Positions 16,941-25,620 are shown, counted from the first letter of the stretch. The stretch is 64,000 nucleotides of DNA from Deltaproteobacteria bacterium (GCA_029261835.1 JAJDAO010000088.1:1-64000); one strand, 5' to 3'. Numbers and translations are program-made. Notes: generated by a model from the letters alone, not told the origin.

Positions 16941-17846
16941 ATGAGCAAGATCTGTCAGGGACGTGTAGTGATCGTCACGGGTGCGGGCCGCGGAATCGGA
17001 CGTGCCCACGCCCTCGAATTCGGTAGGCAGGGCGCACGCGTGATCGTCAACGACCTCGGCTCGGAGTCGGATGGCAGCGGCAGCTCGTCCGGGCCCGCCG
17101 GTGAAGTCGTCGAGGAGATTCGCGCCTTGGGCGGCGAAGCGGTGGCCAACGGCGCCGACATCGCCGATTGGGATCAAGCCGGAGCGCTGGTCCAACAGGC
17201 GCTCGACAGCTTCGGCCGACTCGACGTCGTCGTGAACAACGCCGGCTTCGTGCGTGACCGCATGTTCGTCAGCGCCAGCGAGGAAGAGTGGGACGCGGTG
17301 ATCCGGGTGCACCTCAAGGGCCACTTCTGTACTGCTCGCCACGCCGCCAAGTACTGGCGTGATCAGAGCAAGGCCGGCCAGGCCGTAGACGCGCGCATCA
17401 TCAACACCAGCTCGGGCGCTGGCCTGCAGGGCAGTATCGGGCAGAGCGCCTACGCTTCGGCCAAAGGAGGCATCGCGGCGCTGACGCTGGTCCAAGCGGC
17501 CGAGATGGGACGCTACGGGGTGACGGCCAACGCCATCGCGCCGGCGGCGCGTACGCGCATGACCGAAGCCATCTTCAGCGACATGGCAGCACCAGAAGGC
17601 GATCTCTTCGACGAGAACGCGCCGGAGAATATCTCGCCCCTGGTCGTCTGGCTGGGAAGCACGGAGTCGCGAGAGGTCAGCGGCCGCGTCTTCGAGGTCA
17701 AGGGCGGCATCATCGGCACATCGGACGGCTGGCGCGACGGCCCGATCATCGACAAGGGCGCGCGCTGGGAGCCCGACGAGATCGCTGCGGCCGTTCACGA
17801 ACTGATCGAGAAATCACCCGTTCCCCAGAAGGTGTACGGAACCTGA
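16941..17846 (+). CDS. Short-chain dehydrogenase (Rv3548c-like)
   Basis: A 301-residue short-chain dehydrogenase/reductase. NAD(P) motif TGAGRGIGRAH at the N-terminus, VVNNAGF mid-domain, and the catalytic region INTSSG followed by SAYASAKGG with the Tyr-Lys pair. It is longer than classical SDRs because of an insertion after VNDLGSESDG and a C-terminal extension; this form resembles the hydroxyacyl-CoA dehydrogenase domain of multifunctional beta-oxidation enzymes and Rv3548c, encoded beside the HIP genes in M. tuberculosis. Probable role: oxidation of a 3-hydroxyacyl-CoA intermediate. It lies 33 bases after fadA6. Confidence 0.85.
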   Translation: MSKICQGRVVIVTGAGRGIGRAHALEFGRQGARVIVNDLGSESDGSGSSSGPAGEVVEEIRALGGEAVANGADIADWDQAGALVQQALDSFGRLDVVVNNAGFVRDRMFVSASEEEWDAVIRVHLKGHFCTARHAAKYWRDQSKAGQAVDARIINTSSGAGLQGSIGQSAYASAKGGIAALTLVQAAEMGRYGVTANAIAPAARTRMTEAIFSDMAAPEGDLFDENAPENISPLVVWLGSTESREVSGRVFEVKGGIIGTSDGWRDGPIIDKGARWEPDEIAAAVHELIEKSPVPQKVYGT

Positions 17847-17870
17847 TCACAGCGCGGGCGGGGAGACGAA

Positions 17871-19010
17871 ATGGACTTCAGATTCAACGAAGAGCAGGAA
17901 GAGCTCCGCTCGATTGCCCGGAGCTTCCTCGAAGAGCACTCGGGCTCGGAGCAGATCCGCAAGGCCATGGAGAGTGAGCTCGGTTTCGACCCGGCGCTGT
18001 GGGAACAGCTCGGGGGCGAGCTCGGCTGGCCCTCGGTCCACATCCCAGAGGAGTACGGCGGACTGGGACTCGGGTACGTCGAGTTGGTTGCGCTACTCGA
18101 GATCACCGGGGGGGCTCTGCTCTGTGCCCCCTTCTTCTCCAGTGTATGCCTGGGCGCCAACGCGTTGCTCTCCGCCGCAAGTGAAGAACAGAAGGCGGAA
18201 CACCTGCCAGGCATCGCGGAGGGCCAAACTCGCGCCACTCTCGCCTACACGTCACCCACCGGGTGTCCGGACGCCAGCGGAATCGAGGTCACGGCAAGCC
18301 GCAGCGGCGACGGATTCGTGCTGCAAGGCGAGTACGGGTTCGTGCTCGACGGCCACTCGGCCGACCTCCTCGTGGTAGCCGCTCGAAGCTCGGGCACGCA
18401 CGGCGAAGACGGCGTGAGTCTCTTCGCCCTGCCGGGCGATAGCGCGGGTCTCACGCGACGCGTGCTCCCCACCGTGGATCAGACGAGAAAGCTCGCCGTT
18501 CTCGAGTTGGCGGACGTTCATCTGCCGCAGAGCGCCCTGCTTGGCCAAGAGGGTGCTGGTTGGCCCGCCCTGCGAAAGACGCTTCAGCTCGCTGCGATTG
18601 CGCTGGCGGCCGAGCAGCTCGGCGGAGCGCAGAAGTGTCTGGACATGTCGGTGGAGTACGCCAAGGAGCGTATCCAGTTCGGACGCCCGATCGGCTCCTT
18701 CCAGGCCATCAAGCACAAATGCGCCGACATGATGGTCGCTGTGGAATCGGCCCGCTCTGCCGTCTACTACGCTGCCTGCGTAGCGGCCGAGGACGGCGAC
18801 GAGCTGGCGGTCTGCGCCTCGCTCGCCCAGGCCTACTGCTCCGACACCTACTTCCGCTGCGCCGCCGACGCCATCCAGATTCACGGCGGTGTTGGCTTCA
18901 CCTGGGAGTACGACGTTCACCTCTATTTCAAGCGCGCCAAGTCGAGTGAGAGCTTCCTGGGCGATCCCGCCTACCACCGCGAGCTCGTGGCTCGGGAGAT
19001 CGGGCTCTGA
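17871..19010 (+). CDS. Acyl-CoA dehydrogenase (third member of the cluster)
   Basis: A 379-residue acyl-CoA dehydrogenase. N-terminal MDFRFNEEQEELRSIARSFLE, the flavin/substrate loops LAYTSPTG and GFVLDGHSADLLVV, and the C-terminal helices RIQFGRPIGSFQAIKHKCADM and HGGVGFTWEYDVHLYFKRA are typical of steroid and branched-chain FadE enzymes. At the helix-G base position it has ALAAEQLGG without Glu or Asp. It may therefore be the partner subunit of another dehydrogenase such as the FadE31-like protein, or use a different base. It starts 25 bases after the SDR, with GGGGAGACG before the ATG. Confidence 0.82.
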   Translation: MDFRFNEEQEELRSIARSFLEEHSGSEQIRKAMESELGFDPALWEQLGGELGWPSVHIPEEYGGLGLGYVELVALLEITGGALLCAPFFSSVCLGANALLSAASEEQKAEHLPGIAEGQTRATLAYTSPTGCPDASGIEVTASRSGDGFVLQGEYGFVLDGHSADLLVVAARSSGTHGEDGVSLFALPGDSAGLTRRVLPTVDQTRKLAVLELADVHLPQSALLGQEGAGWPALRKTLQLAAIALAAEQLGGAQKCLDMSVEYAKERIQFGRPIGSFQAIKHKCADMMVAVESARSAVYYAACVAAEDGDELAVCASLAQAYCSDTYFRCAADAIQIHGGVGFTWEYDVHLYFKRAKSSESFLGDPAYHRELVAREIGL

Positions 19011-19040
19011 CCCCGGGGCGGGACCCACCTGGAGGGCGTG

Positions 19041-19820
19041 ATGGAGGATCGGCTCGACCTGTCGGGCAAGACGGTGCTCGTGACCGGTGGCGGCAAGGGT
19101 GTCGGCCGCGGCATCACGCGCCGGTTTCTGGAGGCTGGTGCCGATGTCGTCATCTGCGGGCGAAACGAGCCCGAGCAGCCCGTAGAAGCTCGCGGTCGCG
19201 GGGCACTCTTCAGCGCCGCCGACGTACGAGAGGTGGAGCAGATCGAACGGCTGGTGAGCTTTGTCAGCGAGCGCTTCGGCCGCCTCGATGTGCTGGTCAA
19301 CAACGCGGGTGGCACGCCGGAGGTTGACGCCGCCAGCGCATCACCCCGCTTCTCGGAGGCAATCATCCGTCTGAACCTGATCGCGCCACTGAATCTTGCG
19401 CAGAAGGCAAACGCGATCATGCAGAAGCAGGCGGAGGGAGGCGTCATCATCAATATCGCCAGCGTCAGCGGCGTGCGCCCTTCTCCCGGTACCGCGGCCT
19501 ATGGCGCCGCCAAGGCGGGGCTCTTGAATCTGAGCGCGACGCTGGCGGTCGAATGGGCACCCCGAGTGCGGGTCAATGCGGTGACGGCCGGCATGATCCA
19601 CACCGAGCAGGCCGCTCTTCACTACGGCGACGACGAGGGAATCGCTGCGGTCGCGGCCACGGTGCCGCTCGGGCGCCTGGGTCTGCCGGAAGACGTGGGT
19701 GACACCTGCGTCTACCTGGCTTCGCCGCTCGCGAGCTACGTGAGCGGCGCCAACATTCTGCTGCACGGCGGCGGCGAGAGGCCGGCCTTCCTGTCCGCTG
19801 CCTCGAATCCATCGAAATAG
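19041..19820 (+). CDS. Short-chain dehydrogenase (Rv3549c-like)
   Basis: A classical 259-residue SDR. TGGGKGVGRGI is the cofactor motif, LVNNAGG the structural motif, and NIASVSG with AAYGAAKAG supplies Ser, Tyr and Lys. PLGRLGLPEDVGDTCVYLASPLASYVSGANI is the usual C-terminal segment. An in-frame GTG lies one codon upstream; GGAGGG five bases before the ATG favours 19041. In M. tuberculosis two SDRs (Rv3548c, Rv3549c) also flank the ipd genes, and this is the second here. The substrate is unknown, probably a hydroxylated CoA ester of ring-opened steroid. Confidence 0.82.
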   Translation: MEDRLDLSGKTVLVTGGGKGVGRGITRRFLEAGADVVICGRNEPEQPVEARGRGALFSAADVREVEQIERLVSFVSERFGRLDVLVNNAGGTPEVDAASASPRFSEAIIRLNLIAPLNLAQKANAIMQKQAEGGVIINIASVSGVRPSPGTAAYGAAKAGLLNLSATLAVEWAPRVRVNAVTAGMIHTEQAALHYGDDEGIAAVAATVPLGRLGLPEDVGDTCVYLASPLASYVSGANILLHGGGERPAFLSAASNPSK

Positions 19821-19832
19821 GAGAGTTCAGCC

Positions 19833-20300
19833 ATGGGAACCGTATTCAAGACACCCGCGGAGCTCGAAGGAGCCGTCGGTCGGCACCTGGGCCATAGCGA
19901 CTGGCTGGAGATCAGTCAGGAGCGCATCGACAAGTTCGCCGACGCCACCGGCGACCATCAGTGGATCCACGTCGACCCGGAGCGTGCCGCGGCGGGACCG
20001 TTCGGGAAGTGCATTGCCCACGGCTACCTGACCCAGTCGCTGGTCAACATGTTCCTACCCCAGATTGTCGAGGTTCAGGGGATCTCCATGGGCGTGAACT
20101 ACGGCGCCGACAAGCTTCGCTTCCCCGCCCCGGTGCCCGTAGGCTCGCGCGTGCGCGGCGGCGGCGAGCTGATCGCGCTGCAGCAGACCAAGGACGGCGG
20201 CTTCCAGGCGACGATTCGGGTCACCGTGGAGATCGAGGGCAGCGATCGCCCCGGCTGCGTGATCGACACGATCAGCCGCTACTACCCGGAGAAGGCCTAG
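19833..20300 (+). CDS. MaoC-family (R)-specific enoyl-CoA hydratase
   Basis: A 155-residue single hot-dog hydratase. The hydratase-2 signature is intact: FADATGDHQWIHVDPERAA supplies Asp and His, followed by GPFGKCIAHGYLT. The rest (GVNYGADKLRFPAPVPVGSRVRG) is typical of NodN/MaoC proteins. It is the last gene of the plus-strand HIP run, 12 bases after the SDR. It could hydrate an enoyl-CoA made by the cluster dehydrogenases; in steroid side-chain degradation a MaoC heterodimer works with DUF35 and the Ltp aldolase, and all three components occur in this operon. Confidence 0.86.
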   Translation: MGTVFKTPAELEGAVGRHLGHSDWLEISQERIDKFADATGDHQWIHVDPERAAAGPFGKCIAHGYLTQSLVNMFLPQIVEVQGISMGVNYGADKLRFPAPVPVGSRVRGGGELIALQQTKDGGFQATIRVTVEIEGSDRPGCVIDTISRYYPEKA

Positions 20301-20601
20301 AGCGGCACGCCTTGCGACGCACAAGCCAAGCGTGTATCACTCTCGTTGGAAGCGATGCCACTGCCGCCCCCTGATCGCGCCCACCTACCGGCAGTGGCTG
20401 TAACAATCGAGTTGAGCCCCAAGGGTGGGCCCGCCGGCTAGCCGGCTGCGGGCTGCCACGACAACGCGCGATGACAACGCGCGCCATGACAACGAGAGAC
20501 GGCGTGATTTTTCAGCGCCGCTGCACTCGGTTCTCCGCCCTGTCGCGGAGTCTCGGGCGAGGCGGCGGTGAGCAGTGCGCCCTTCTCGGCGGAGCCCCGG
20601 C
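20301..20601. other. Intergenic gap with palindrome and short repeats
   Basis: About 300 bases between maoC and the wax-ester synthase gene with no supported gene. It holds a perfect 14-bp palindrome GCCGGCTAGCCGGC at 20433-20446, flanked by further complementary GC-rich arms, which could terminate the HIP operon or bind a regulator. Directly after it are three imperfect copies of ATGACAACGCGCG (20459-20498). No T-run follows the palindrome. Confidence 0.5.
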
Positions 20602-22020
20602 ATGAGTCGAAACAGACGCCTGTCCGCGCAGGACACTGCCTTCATCTTCGGTGAGGACCAGCGAATTCCTCTGCACGTGGGTGGTCTCGGCCTGATCGCG
20701 GCGCCGCCGTTGCGTGATGACGATGGTGCGATCGACATCGGCCGCATTCGTGGCGAGATCGAGAGCCGACTTCACCTCATCCCGATCTTCCGCCAGAAGC
20801 TGGCCGAGGTCCCGTTCGATCAGGGGCGTCCGGTCTGGATCGACGATCCGAGCTTCCGAATCGACAACCACGTGCACTTGTGCGCGCTACCCCGGCCGGG
20901 TGATCGGCGGGCGCTGCTCGAGTTGATGGCGCGTCTTCAGCAGACTGTGCTCGACCGCAACAAGCCCCTGTGGGAGATCTACTTCGTCGACGGACTCAGT
21001 GGACGCGACAGCGTGGGGATGATCTACAAGGTCCACCACGCGATGGTCGACGGCTCGACCGGTATCGAGATCGCCCGGCTCCTCTACGACGCGAGCCCCG
21101 ACGGCAGACGAGTCGAGCCCGAACCCTGGGAGCCTGGACCGACCCCTTCCAAGACGGAAATGGTCGCCGATGCCATGGCGGATCAGCTCGACCAGGCGAT
21201 CGGAGTCGCGCGAAAGCTACTCGGCGCCGTGCGGAACCCGGCGGCGCCCGCCCGCCAGCTGTTGCGGACACTGCGAGCAGCCGAGACGGTCTCGGGCGAG
21301 ATCGACACACTGCCCTTCAACGCTCGAGTGAGTTCGCGACGCGCCTTCGAGAGCTGTGAGCTTTCGCTGGAACGCGTGCGCGGCCTGCAGCGCGGCTATG
21401 GCGTAACGCTCAACGACATCGTGCTTGCCGCCGTGACGGGCGCTCTGCGACGCTACTGCTCGGAGCAGGGTATCGACCCCGCCAGCCTGCGGCGCATTCG
21501 AGCGCTGGTGCCGGTGAACAACCGTGACGCCGGTGACACCCGCATGGGGAGCAACGTCTCCTCGATGTTCATCGACCTGCCCGTCAGCGAGCCGAACGTG
21601 CTCGCACGAGTCGTGCGCATCTATCAGCGATCACAGCGGCTGAAGGATCTCGCGGTGGCTGACGGCGCCAATATGTGGGCCCGCGTGACGTCGCTCATCC
21701 CCACCAGCATGCTCCGGGCCACGTCGCGGCTGCAGTTTCGCGGCCTGATGGGCAGAGCCAACCTACTCGTATCGAACGTGCGCGGACCCGAGGCTCCGCT
21801 CTACACGATGGGGGCCGAGGTCGAGGAGCTCTACCCCTATTTCGGCGTGCAGGACGATCTCGGCCTCAATATCGTCCTGGTCAGCTACAACGGCAGGCTG
21901 ATGATCGGCCTGGTGGCCGACCCCGACCTCGTCCCCGACCTCGCTGCCTTCAGAGAAGCGCTCCCGAAAGCGTTCGAAGAACTCGCAAGCGGGACGTTCT
22001 TCGCGGCTTCGGACGACTAG
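20602..22020 (+). CDS. Wax ester synthase/diacylglycerol acyltransferase (WS/DGAT)
   Basis: A 472-residue acyltransferase that joins fatty acyl-CoA to long-chain alcohols or diacylglycerol, making storage wax esters or triacylglycerol. The N-terminal domain has the catalytic motif HHAMVDG, with His145, His146 and Asp150 counted from 20602. PLWEIYFVDGL precedes it, and NDIVLAAVTGALRRY and SNVRGPEAPLY are typical of the C-terminal half. The ATG at 20602 lies after GGAG; the frame is open slightly further upstream. The stop codon TAG coincides with the first three bases of the MITE-like palindrome, so the present C-terminus may have been set by insertion. A storage-lipid role fits an organism living on hydrophobic substrates. 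Confidence 0.92.
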   Translation: MSRNRRLSAQDTAFIFGEDQRIPLHVGGLGLIAAPPLRDDDGAIDIGRIRGEIESRLHLIPIFRQKLAEVPFDQGRPVWIDDPSFRIDNHVHLCALPRPGDRRALLELMARLQQTVLDRNKPLWEIYFVDGLSGRDSVGMIYKVHHAMVDGSTGIEIARLLYDASPDGRRVEPEPWEPGPTPSKTEMVADAMADQLDQAIGVARKLLGAVRNPAAPARQLLRTLRAAETVSGEIDTLPFNARVSSRRAFESCELSLERVRGLQRGYGVTLNDIVLAAVTGALRRYCSEQGIDPASLRRIRALVPVNNRDAGDTRMGSNVSSMFIDLPVSEPNVLARVVRIYQRSQRLKDLAVADGANMWARVTSLIPTSMLRATSRLQFRGLMGRANLLVSNVRGPEAPLYTMGAEVEELYPYFGVQDDLGLNIVLVSYNGRLMIGLVADPDLVPDLAAFREALPKAFEELASGTFFAASDD

Positions 22021-22200
22021 GAGCCTGACCCAACACTGGGTGGTGCGGCCCAGACGTCAAGGCGCCCCGCTGGCCAGGCGCGCGAGGGAGGCATAGCTAC
22101 TCGGAAGCTTCGCTTCCTCCCTACGGTGACCGAGCGCAACGCAGCCAGCGGGGATGGATGGGCGGCTGGACGCGCTGCCCAGTCTTGGGTCAGGCTCCTA
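22018..22200. mobile_element. 183-bp palindromic MITE-like element
   Basis: The termini 22018-22041 and 22177-22200 are inverted repeats (22 of 24 positions match, outermost sequence TAGGAGCCTGACCCAA). A second pair of arms, CCCCGCTGGC (22065-22074) and GCCAGCGGGG (22144-22153), and an apical hairpin GGAAGC-TTC-GCTTCC (22103-22117) share the same centre near 22109, so the whole segment folds into one long imperfect hairpin. Both ends finish in TA, as expected for insertion at a TA dinucleotide. It carries no gene. It lies between two convergent genes and provides the TAG stop of both, and may also act as a two-way terminator. Confidence 0.65.
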
Positions 22201-22479
22201 GATCTCGTCCATCAGCACGATCTGGGGGGGACCGTCCAGCAGGGCCCCGAAATCGGCTGCTCGGGCGCCCAGGTTCTGGCTGTGGGTGGCGAAAGCCGCA
22301 TCGTCCTCATATTTCTCGACGACGACGAAAGCGGTGGCATCGTCCCTTTGCTGGTGGACGACGTAGACCAACGTGCCCGGCTCGTTGGCCAGAGTCTCGC
22401 TGGCGAGCTGCTTGAGGAAGGTCTTGGCCTCCTCGATCTTGTCCTCTTTCACCTTTATCGTGGCGACGATGCTGGTCAT
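22198..22479 (-). CDS. Antibiotic biosynthesis monooxygenase (ABM) domain protein
   Basis: A 93-residue dimeric alpha/beta-barrel protein of the YgiN/ABM type, a family including quinol monooxygenases and heme-degrading enzymes. It is recognisable from MTSIVATIKVKEDKIEEAKTF, ETLANEPGTLVYVVHQ and FVVVEKYEDDAAFATHSQ. The start at 22479 has AAGGCATG context and gives the standard length. The stop codon lies in the terminal repeat of the palindromic element. The function here is not determinable; possible roles are in quinone or aromatic oxidation. Confidence 0.82.
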   Translation of the reverse strand: MTSIVATIKVKEDKIEEAKTFLKQLASETLANEPGTLVYVVHQQRDDATAFVVVEKYEDDAAFATHSQNLGARAADFGALLDGPPQIVLMDEI

Positions 22480-22762
22480 GCCTTGCTTCCTCACTATTTG
22501 ATCTCGGGGGGAGTGCTCAGAGCGCCGCCCGCCGCCTGCGCTGGGACGGGCCGGCAAGTCTGCCGGAAGCGGACCCCATCACGCAATGCGGATCTGCCGG
22601 AGGCCGCCCGCGAGCTGCAGAAAGATCCCGCAAACGCCCGATCGCCAGGTGATTTCGGCGCTGGCTGCCGAAAGCGACCCGATCGCGTGGCGGAGGTGGC
22701 ATGGCCGCATCTCGCCGCGGCTGCTGGTATCATCTCGGCGGCAAACGGGGGAGGGGCAGTAC

Positions 22763-23386
22763 ATGCTGAAGCAATTGGCGATGGTGTGCGCCGCGGTGCT
22801 GCTGTCGGGCGCGATTGTCGATGACGCCCGGGCCCAGGCCCGCAGCGAAGCGGACACGCAGCGTGCCCTCACCCGAACCAACTATGCCCGAGGCGGATAC
22901 TTTCTCGCGGCGTCCGGTGTCTTCGCACTCGAGAACAGCAGCGTCGTCGGGGGGAAGGGGCGCATGATCGGCAGCGGTGGCTTCGATCTGCGGCTGGGGC
23001 ATCGTCACAACCGCTGGTTCGCCACGGACTTCTTCGGGATCTATGTCAACCGATTTCGCGCGTCAGACGGCAGCTTCCTCGCCTGGGGGCTCGGGGTCAA
23101 CGAACGCTTCTTCTTGACCAAGACGCGATTCCAGCCATTCCTTCAAGTCGGTATGGGCTTTCTGCAGGTACGCGGGCGCGACGATGACGAGATCCGCGTA
23201 CGCCCCGGACAAATCGACACCTCGCCGGGCTTCACGCCCGGCTTCTCAGCCCGTTTCGGTGTCGGGGCCGAGACCTACACGACCGAGGACTTCGCGATCA
23301 TCTTCCACCTGACCTATCACCTCACGGCGGGACACATCAGCGACCACGACTTCGTCACGGCCGGCGTGGGTCTGCAGTTCTTCTGA
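22763..23386 (+). CDS. Predicted outer-membrane beta-barrel protein
   Basis: A 207-residue protein with a signal peptide (MLKQLAMVCAAVLLSGAIVDDARAQA, cleavage after ARA) followed by alternating hydrophobic/aromatic strands such as FDLRLGHRHNRWFATDFFGIYV, PFLQVGMGFLQV, FSARFGVGAETYT and AIIFHLTYHLTAG, and a C-terminal phenylalanine (GVGLQFF). These are the hallmarks of a small eight-stranded OmpA/OmpW-like barrel inserted by the BAM machinery. GGGGGAGGGG precedes the ATG. No specific family or transported substrate is recognised. The 283-base gap upstream shows no gene. Confidence 0.75.
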   Translation: MLKQLAMVCAAVLLSGAIVDDARAQARSEADTQRALTRTNYARGGYFLAASGVFALENSSVVGGKGRMIGSGGFDLRLGHRHNRWFATDFFGIYVNRFRASDGSFLAWGLGVNERFFLTKTRFQPFLQVGMGFLQVRGRDDDEIRVRPGQIDTSPGFTPGFSARFGVGAETYTTEDFAIIFHLTYHLTAGHISDHDFVTAGVGLQFF

Positions 23387-23456
23387 GCGACCGGCACAGA
23401 GTCGGCGAAGCGCGGGGCGGCGCGGGCGATCAAGCGCGAACTCCACGCCGCCAGGG

Positions 23457-23471
23457 GGCGGCCCTGCCGCC
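23457..23471. terminator. Possible two-way terminator hairpin
   Basis: GGCGGC-CCT-GCCGCC is a perfect six-pair stem with a three-base loop in the gap between the convergent outer-membrane protein and SDR genes. There is no T-run, so rho-independent activity is uncertain. Confidence 0.35.
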
Positions 23472-23488
23472 AAGATGAGGTGGTCGGC

Positions 23489-24271
23489 TCAGCGCAGCAG
23501 CTCGCCGGCGTTCACCATCAGCGTCTCGCCGGTGATCATGCGAGCGCGATTCGAGCACAGGAAGAGGACGGCCTCGGCCACATCCTCGTCTGCGGGAATC
23601 TCTGCCAACGGCATGTTGGCGGTGATCTCGTCGATCACCGCCATCTCGGAGACGGCGCGCTCTCGGGCCTGCCAAGCGACCCAGGCCGCCACCGGCGGCC
23701 CCCACATCCAGGTGGGAATCACCATGTTGACGCGGATCTTGTCGGGGCCGAGCTCCTCGACCATGTGGTACATGGCCGACAACAAGGCGCCCTTGGACGC
23801 CGCATAGGCGATCTGGTGCATCCGCGGCGGGAGCCACATCGCCTGTGATCCGATCAGCACGACGGCCCCGCCACCGCGCACTCTCATGTGCGGAACAGCG
23901 GCTCGCACGACCTGCGAAGTGCCGATTACATTGACCTCCAGCGCGCGGCGCCAGTCGACAGCAGAGGTGTCCTCGATGGTGCCGAAGAGCGCGTCCAGAG
24001 CCGCCACGTTCACCAGCGCATCCAGGCCACCGAAGCGGTCGACGGCGCTCTGCACGAGCGCCTGACAGGCGCCCTCGTCCATGATGTCGCTCGGCCAGGC
24101 GACGACTCGCTCGCCCGAGTCATCGAGCTCGGCCGCGATCTCAGCGAGCTTTTCACCACTGCGCGCCGCGATCACGACATTGGCTCCGTCACGCAGTGCC
24201 AGCCGCGCGACCTCGCGGCCCAGGCCGTCTCCGACGCCGGCCACCACCAGCACCTTGCCCTCGAGAATCAT
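23489..24271 (-). CDS. Short-chain dehydrogenase/reductase
   Basis: A 260-residue SDR. Cofactor motif VVAGVGDGLGREVA deviates slightly from TGxxxGxG (AGVGDGLG), with Asp and Arg following in VIAARSG. The NNAG motif is altered to NVAAL, and the catalytic area reads LIGSQAM then IAYAASKGALL, so Tyr and Lys are kept. The ATG at 24271 lies seven bases after a GGGGGG run; a GTG three codons upstream is less likely. It is divergent from the cysteine synthase gene. Substrate unknown; similar SDRs occur with acyl-CoA and steroid genes. Confidence 0.8.
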   Translation of the reverse strand: MILEGKVLVVAGVGDGLGREVARLALRDGANVVIAARSGEKLAEIAAELDDSGERVVAWPSDIMDEGACQALVQSAVDRFGGLDALVNVAALDALFGTIEDTSAVDWRRALEVNVIGTSQVVRAAVPHMRVRGGGAVVLIGSQAMWLPPRMHQIAYAASKGALLSAMYHMVEELGPDKIRVNMVIPTWMWGPPVAAWVAWQARERAVSEMAVIDEITANMPLAEIPADEDVAEAVLFLCSNRARMITGETLMVNAGELLR

Positions 24272-24575
24272 CGCCACCACCCCCCAGCCGCAGCCACGCT
24301 GCGCTCGCCTCCGCGGTCCGCTCGCTTCGCCTGAGCGAGATGCTCTCAGCCACGCGAGTGTGGCGGGAGAACGACGAACTGCAAGTGACGCCCGCTTGGG
24401 TCAAAGGACGGTGGCGAGAGAGGAATTGTCTCGAGGTGGCCGCGGAAGGCGAAATTTCACAGTATTCTATCGGGCCCTTGTCCGCGGAACCTCCGCGTTA
24501 TTCCACCGAGTTCTGAGTACAGTCCAGTGAGCTAGATAACATACTTTCAAAGTCAAGAATTAGCAGGCCCCCCAG
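24272..24575. promoter_or_regulatory. Divergent intergenic region upstream of the cysteine synthase gene
   Basis: About 300 bases between two divergent genes. The part next to the cysteine synthase start (24540-24570) is much more AT-rich than the surroundings, consistent with a promoter. A short hairpin CCGCGGAACCTCCGCG lies near 24481-24497. No gene or known operator is visible. Confidence 0.4.
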
Positions 24576-25562
24576 ATGACGACAGAAGACCCTCTGAGCC
24601 CCAGCCCCACCCTTCGCCGCTACGACGACGTCCGGCAGCTGATCGCCAACACCGACGATCCGACTCCGTTGGTCGCGCTGAGGCGGATCGCGCAGGACGA
24701 CGTCTTCCCGCTCTACCTGAAGCTCGAGTGGTACAACCCATTCGGTTCCATCAAGGACCGCACGGCCGCCTATCTGCTGCAGGGGCTCTGCGGACGGGGC
24801 GAGCTCGAGGGCAAGGCGTTGGTCGAACCGACCTCGGGCAACACGGGTATCGCGCTCGCTGCCCTCGCCACATTGATGGGCGTCCCAATCACGCTGACGG
24901 TTCCCGATGAAGTTCCCGAGGAGAAGAAGGTCCTGATGCGCATGCTGGGCGCAGAGGTCTGGCCGACGCCCGACGATCTCTGCCCCGTCGACCACCCCAA
25001 GGATGGCGCCATCGCGCTGGCGCGCTCCATGCTGGAGAGTGAAGGCGGGGATCGGCAGTACGTAATGCCGAACCAGTACGAAAACCCGGACAACGTACGC
25101 GCCCACTACGAGACGACCGGACCGGAGATCTGGCGACAGACCGAGGGCCGCGTGCGCTACTTCATCGCCGGCTATGGGACCTGCGGCACCATCACCGGCG
25201 TCGGCCGGTTCCTGAAAGAGCAATGCCCCGACGTCGAAGTGATCGCCATCGAGCCCCAGCGCGGCCACCGGCTGCCCGGGCTGAAGAACCTGCAGGAATC
25301 GAAGCCACCGGGCATCCTCGACCGCGACGTCATCGACCACGTGATCCGGGTCGACGACAAGCCCGCTTACGAGATGACCAAGCGCCTGTTCCGCGAAGAG
25401 GCGCTGATGGTGGGCCCTTCGACCGGGGCCATCGCGCACGCCGCGCTGGAGTTCGGTCGCGGCAAGCGGGGCGTGGCGGTCGGCGTCTCACCCGACAGCG
25501 GATTCAAGTACGCCAGCTACTTCGCTGATGTCCTGGGCGACGAGGGAAACCCGAGCGTCTGA
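24576..25562 (+). CDS. PLP-dependent cysteine synthase family enzyme (CysK/CysM type)
   Basis: A 328-residue fold-type II PLP enzyme making cysteine from an activated serine (O-acetylserine or O-phosphoserine) and a sulfur donor. The PLP lysine is Lys60 in NPFGSIKDRTA, the substrate loop is EPTSGNTGIAL, and the phosphate-binding loop is GYGTCGTITGVG in place of the usual GTGGT. The C-terminal segment MVGPSTGAIAHAAL is typical. The altered loop and length leave open whether the donor is sulfide, thiosulfate or a sulfur-carrier protein. The next gene is a sulfite reductase fused to a TusA-like carrier, so a shared sulfur-assimilation operon is likely (58-base gap). Confidence 0.88.
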   Translation: MTTEDPLSPSPTLRRYDDVRQLIANTDDPTPLVALRRIAQDDVFPLYLKLEWYNPFGSIKDRTAAYLLQGLCGRGELEGKALVEPTSGNTGIALAALATLMGVPITLTVPDEVPEEKKVLMRMLGAEVWPTPDDLCPVDHPKDGAIALARSMLESEGGDRQYVMPNQYENPDNVRAHYETTGPEIWRQTEGRVRYFIAGYGTCGTITGVGRFLKEQCPDVEVIAIEPQRGHRLPGLKNLQESKPPGILDRDVIDHVIRVDDKPAYEMTKRLFREEALMVGPSTGAIAHAALEFGRGKRGVAVGVSPDSGFKYASYFADVLGDEGNPSV

Positions 25563-25620
25563 TCGCCGCTCCAACTGAGGCCGCTCGAACTGGGGCCGCT
25601 CCGACAACGAGGACGATGCA

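Noticed and set aside
15696..17798. A 700-codon minus-strand open frame
   Set aside because: It is fully antisense to fadA6 and the following SDR; high GC makes long antisense frames common here.
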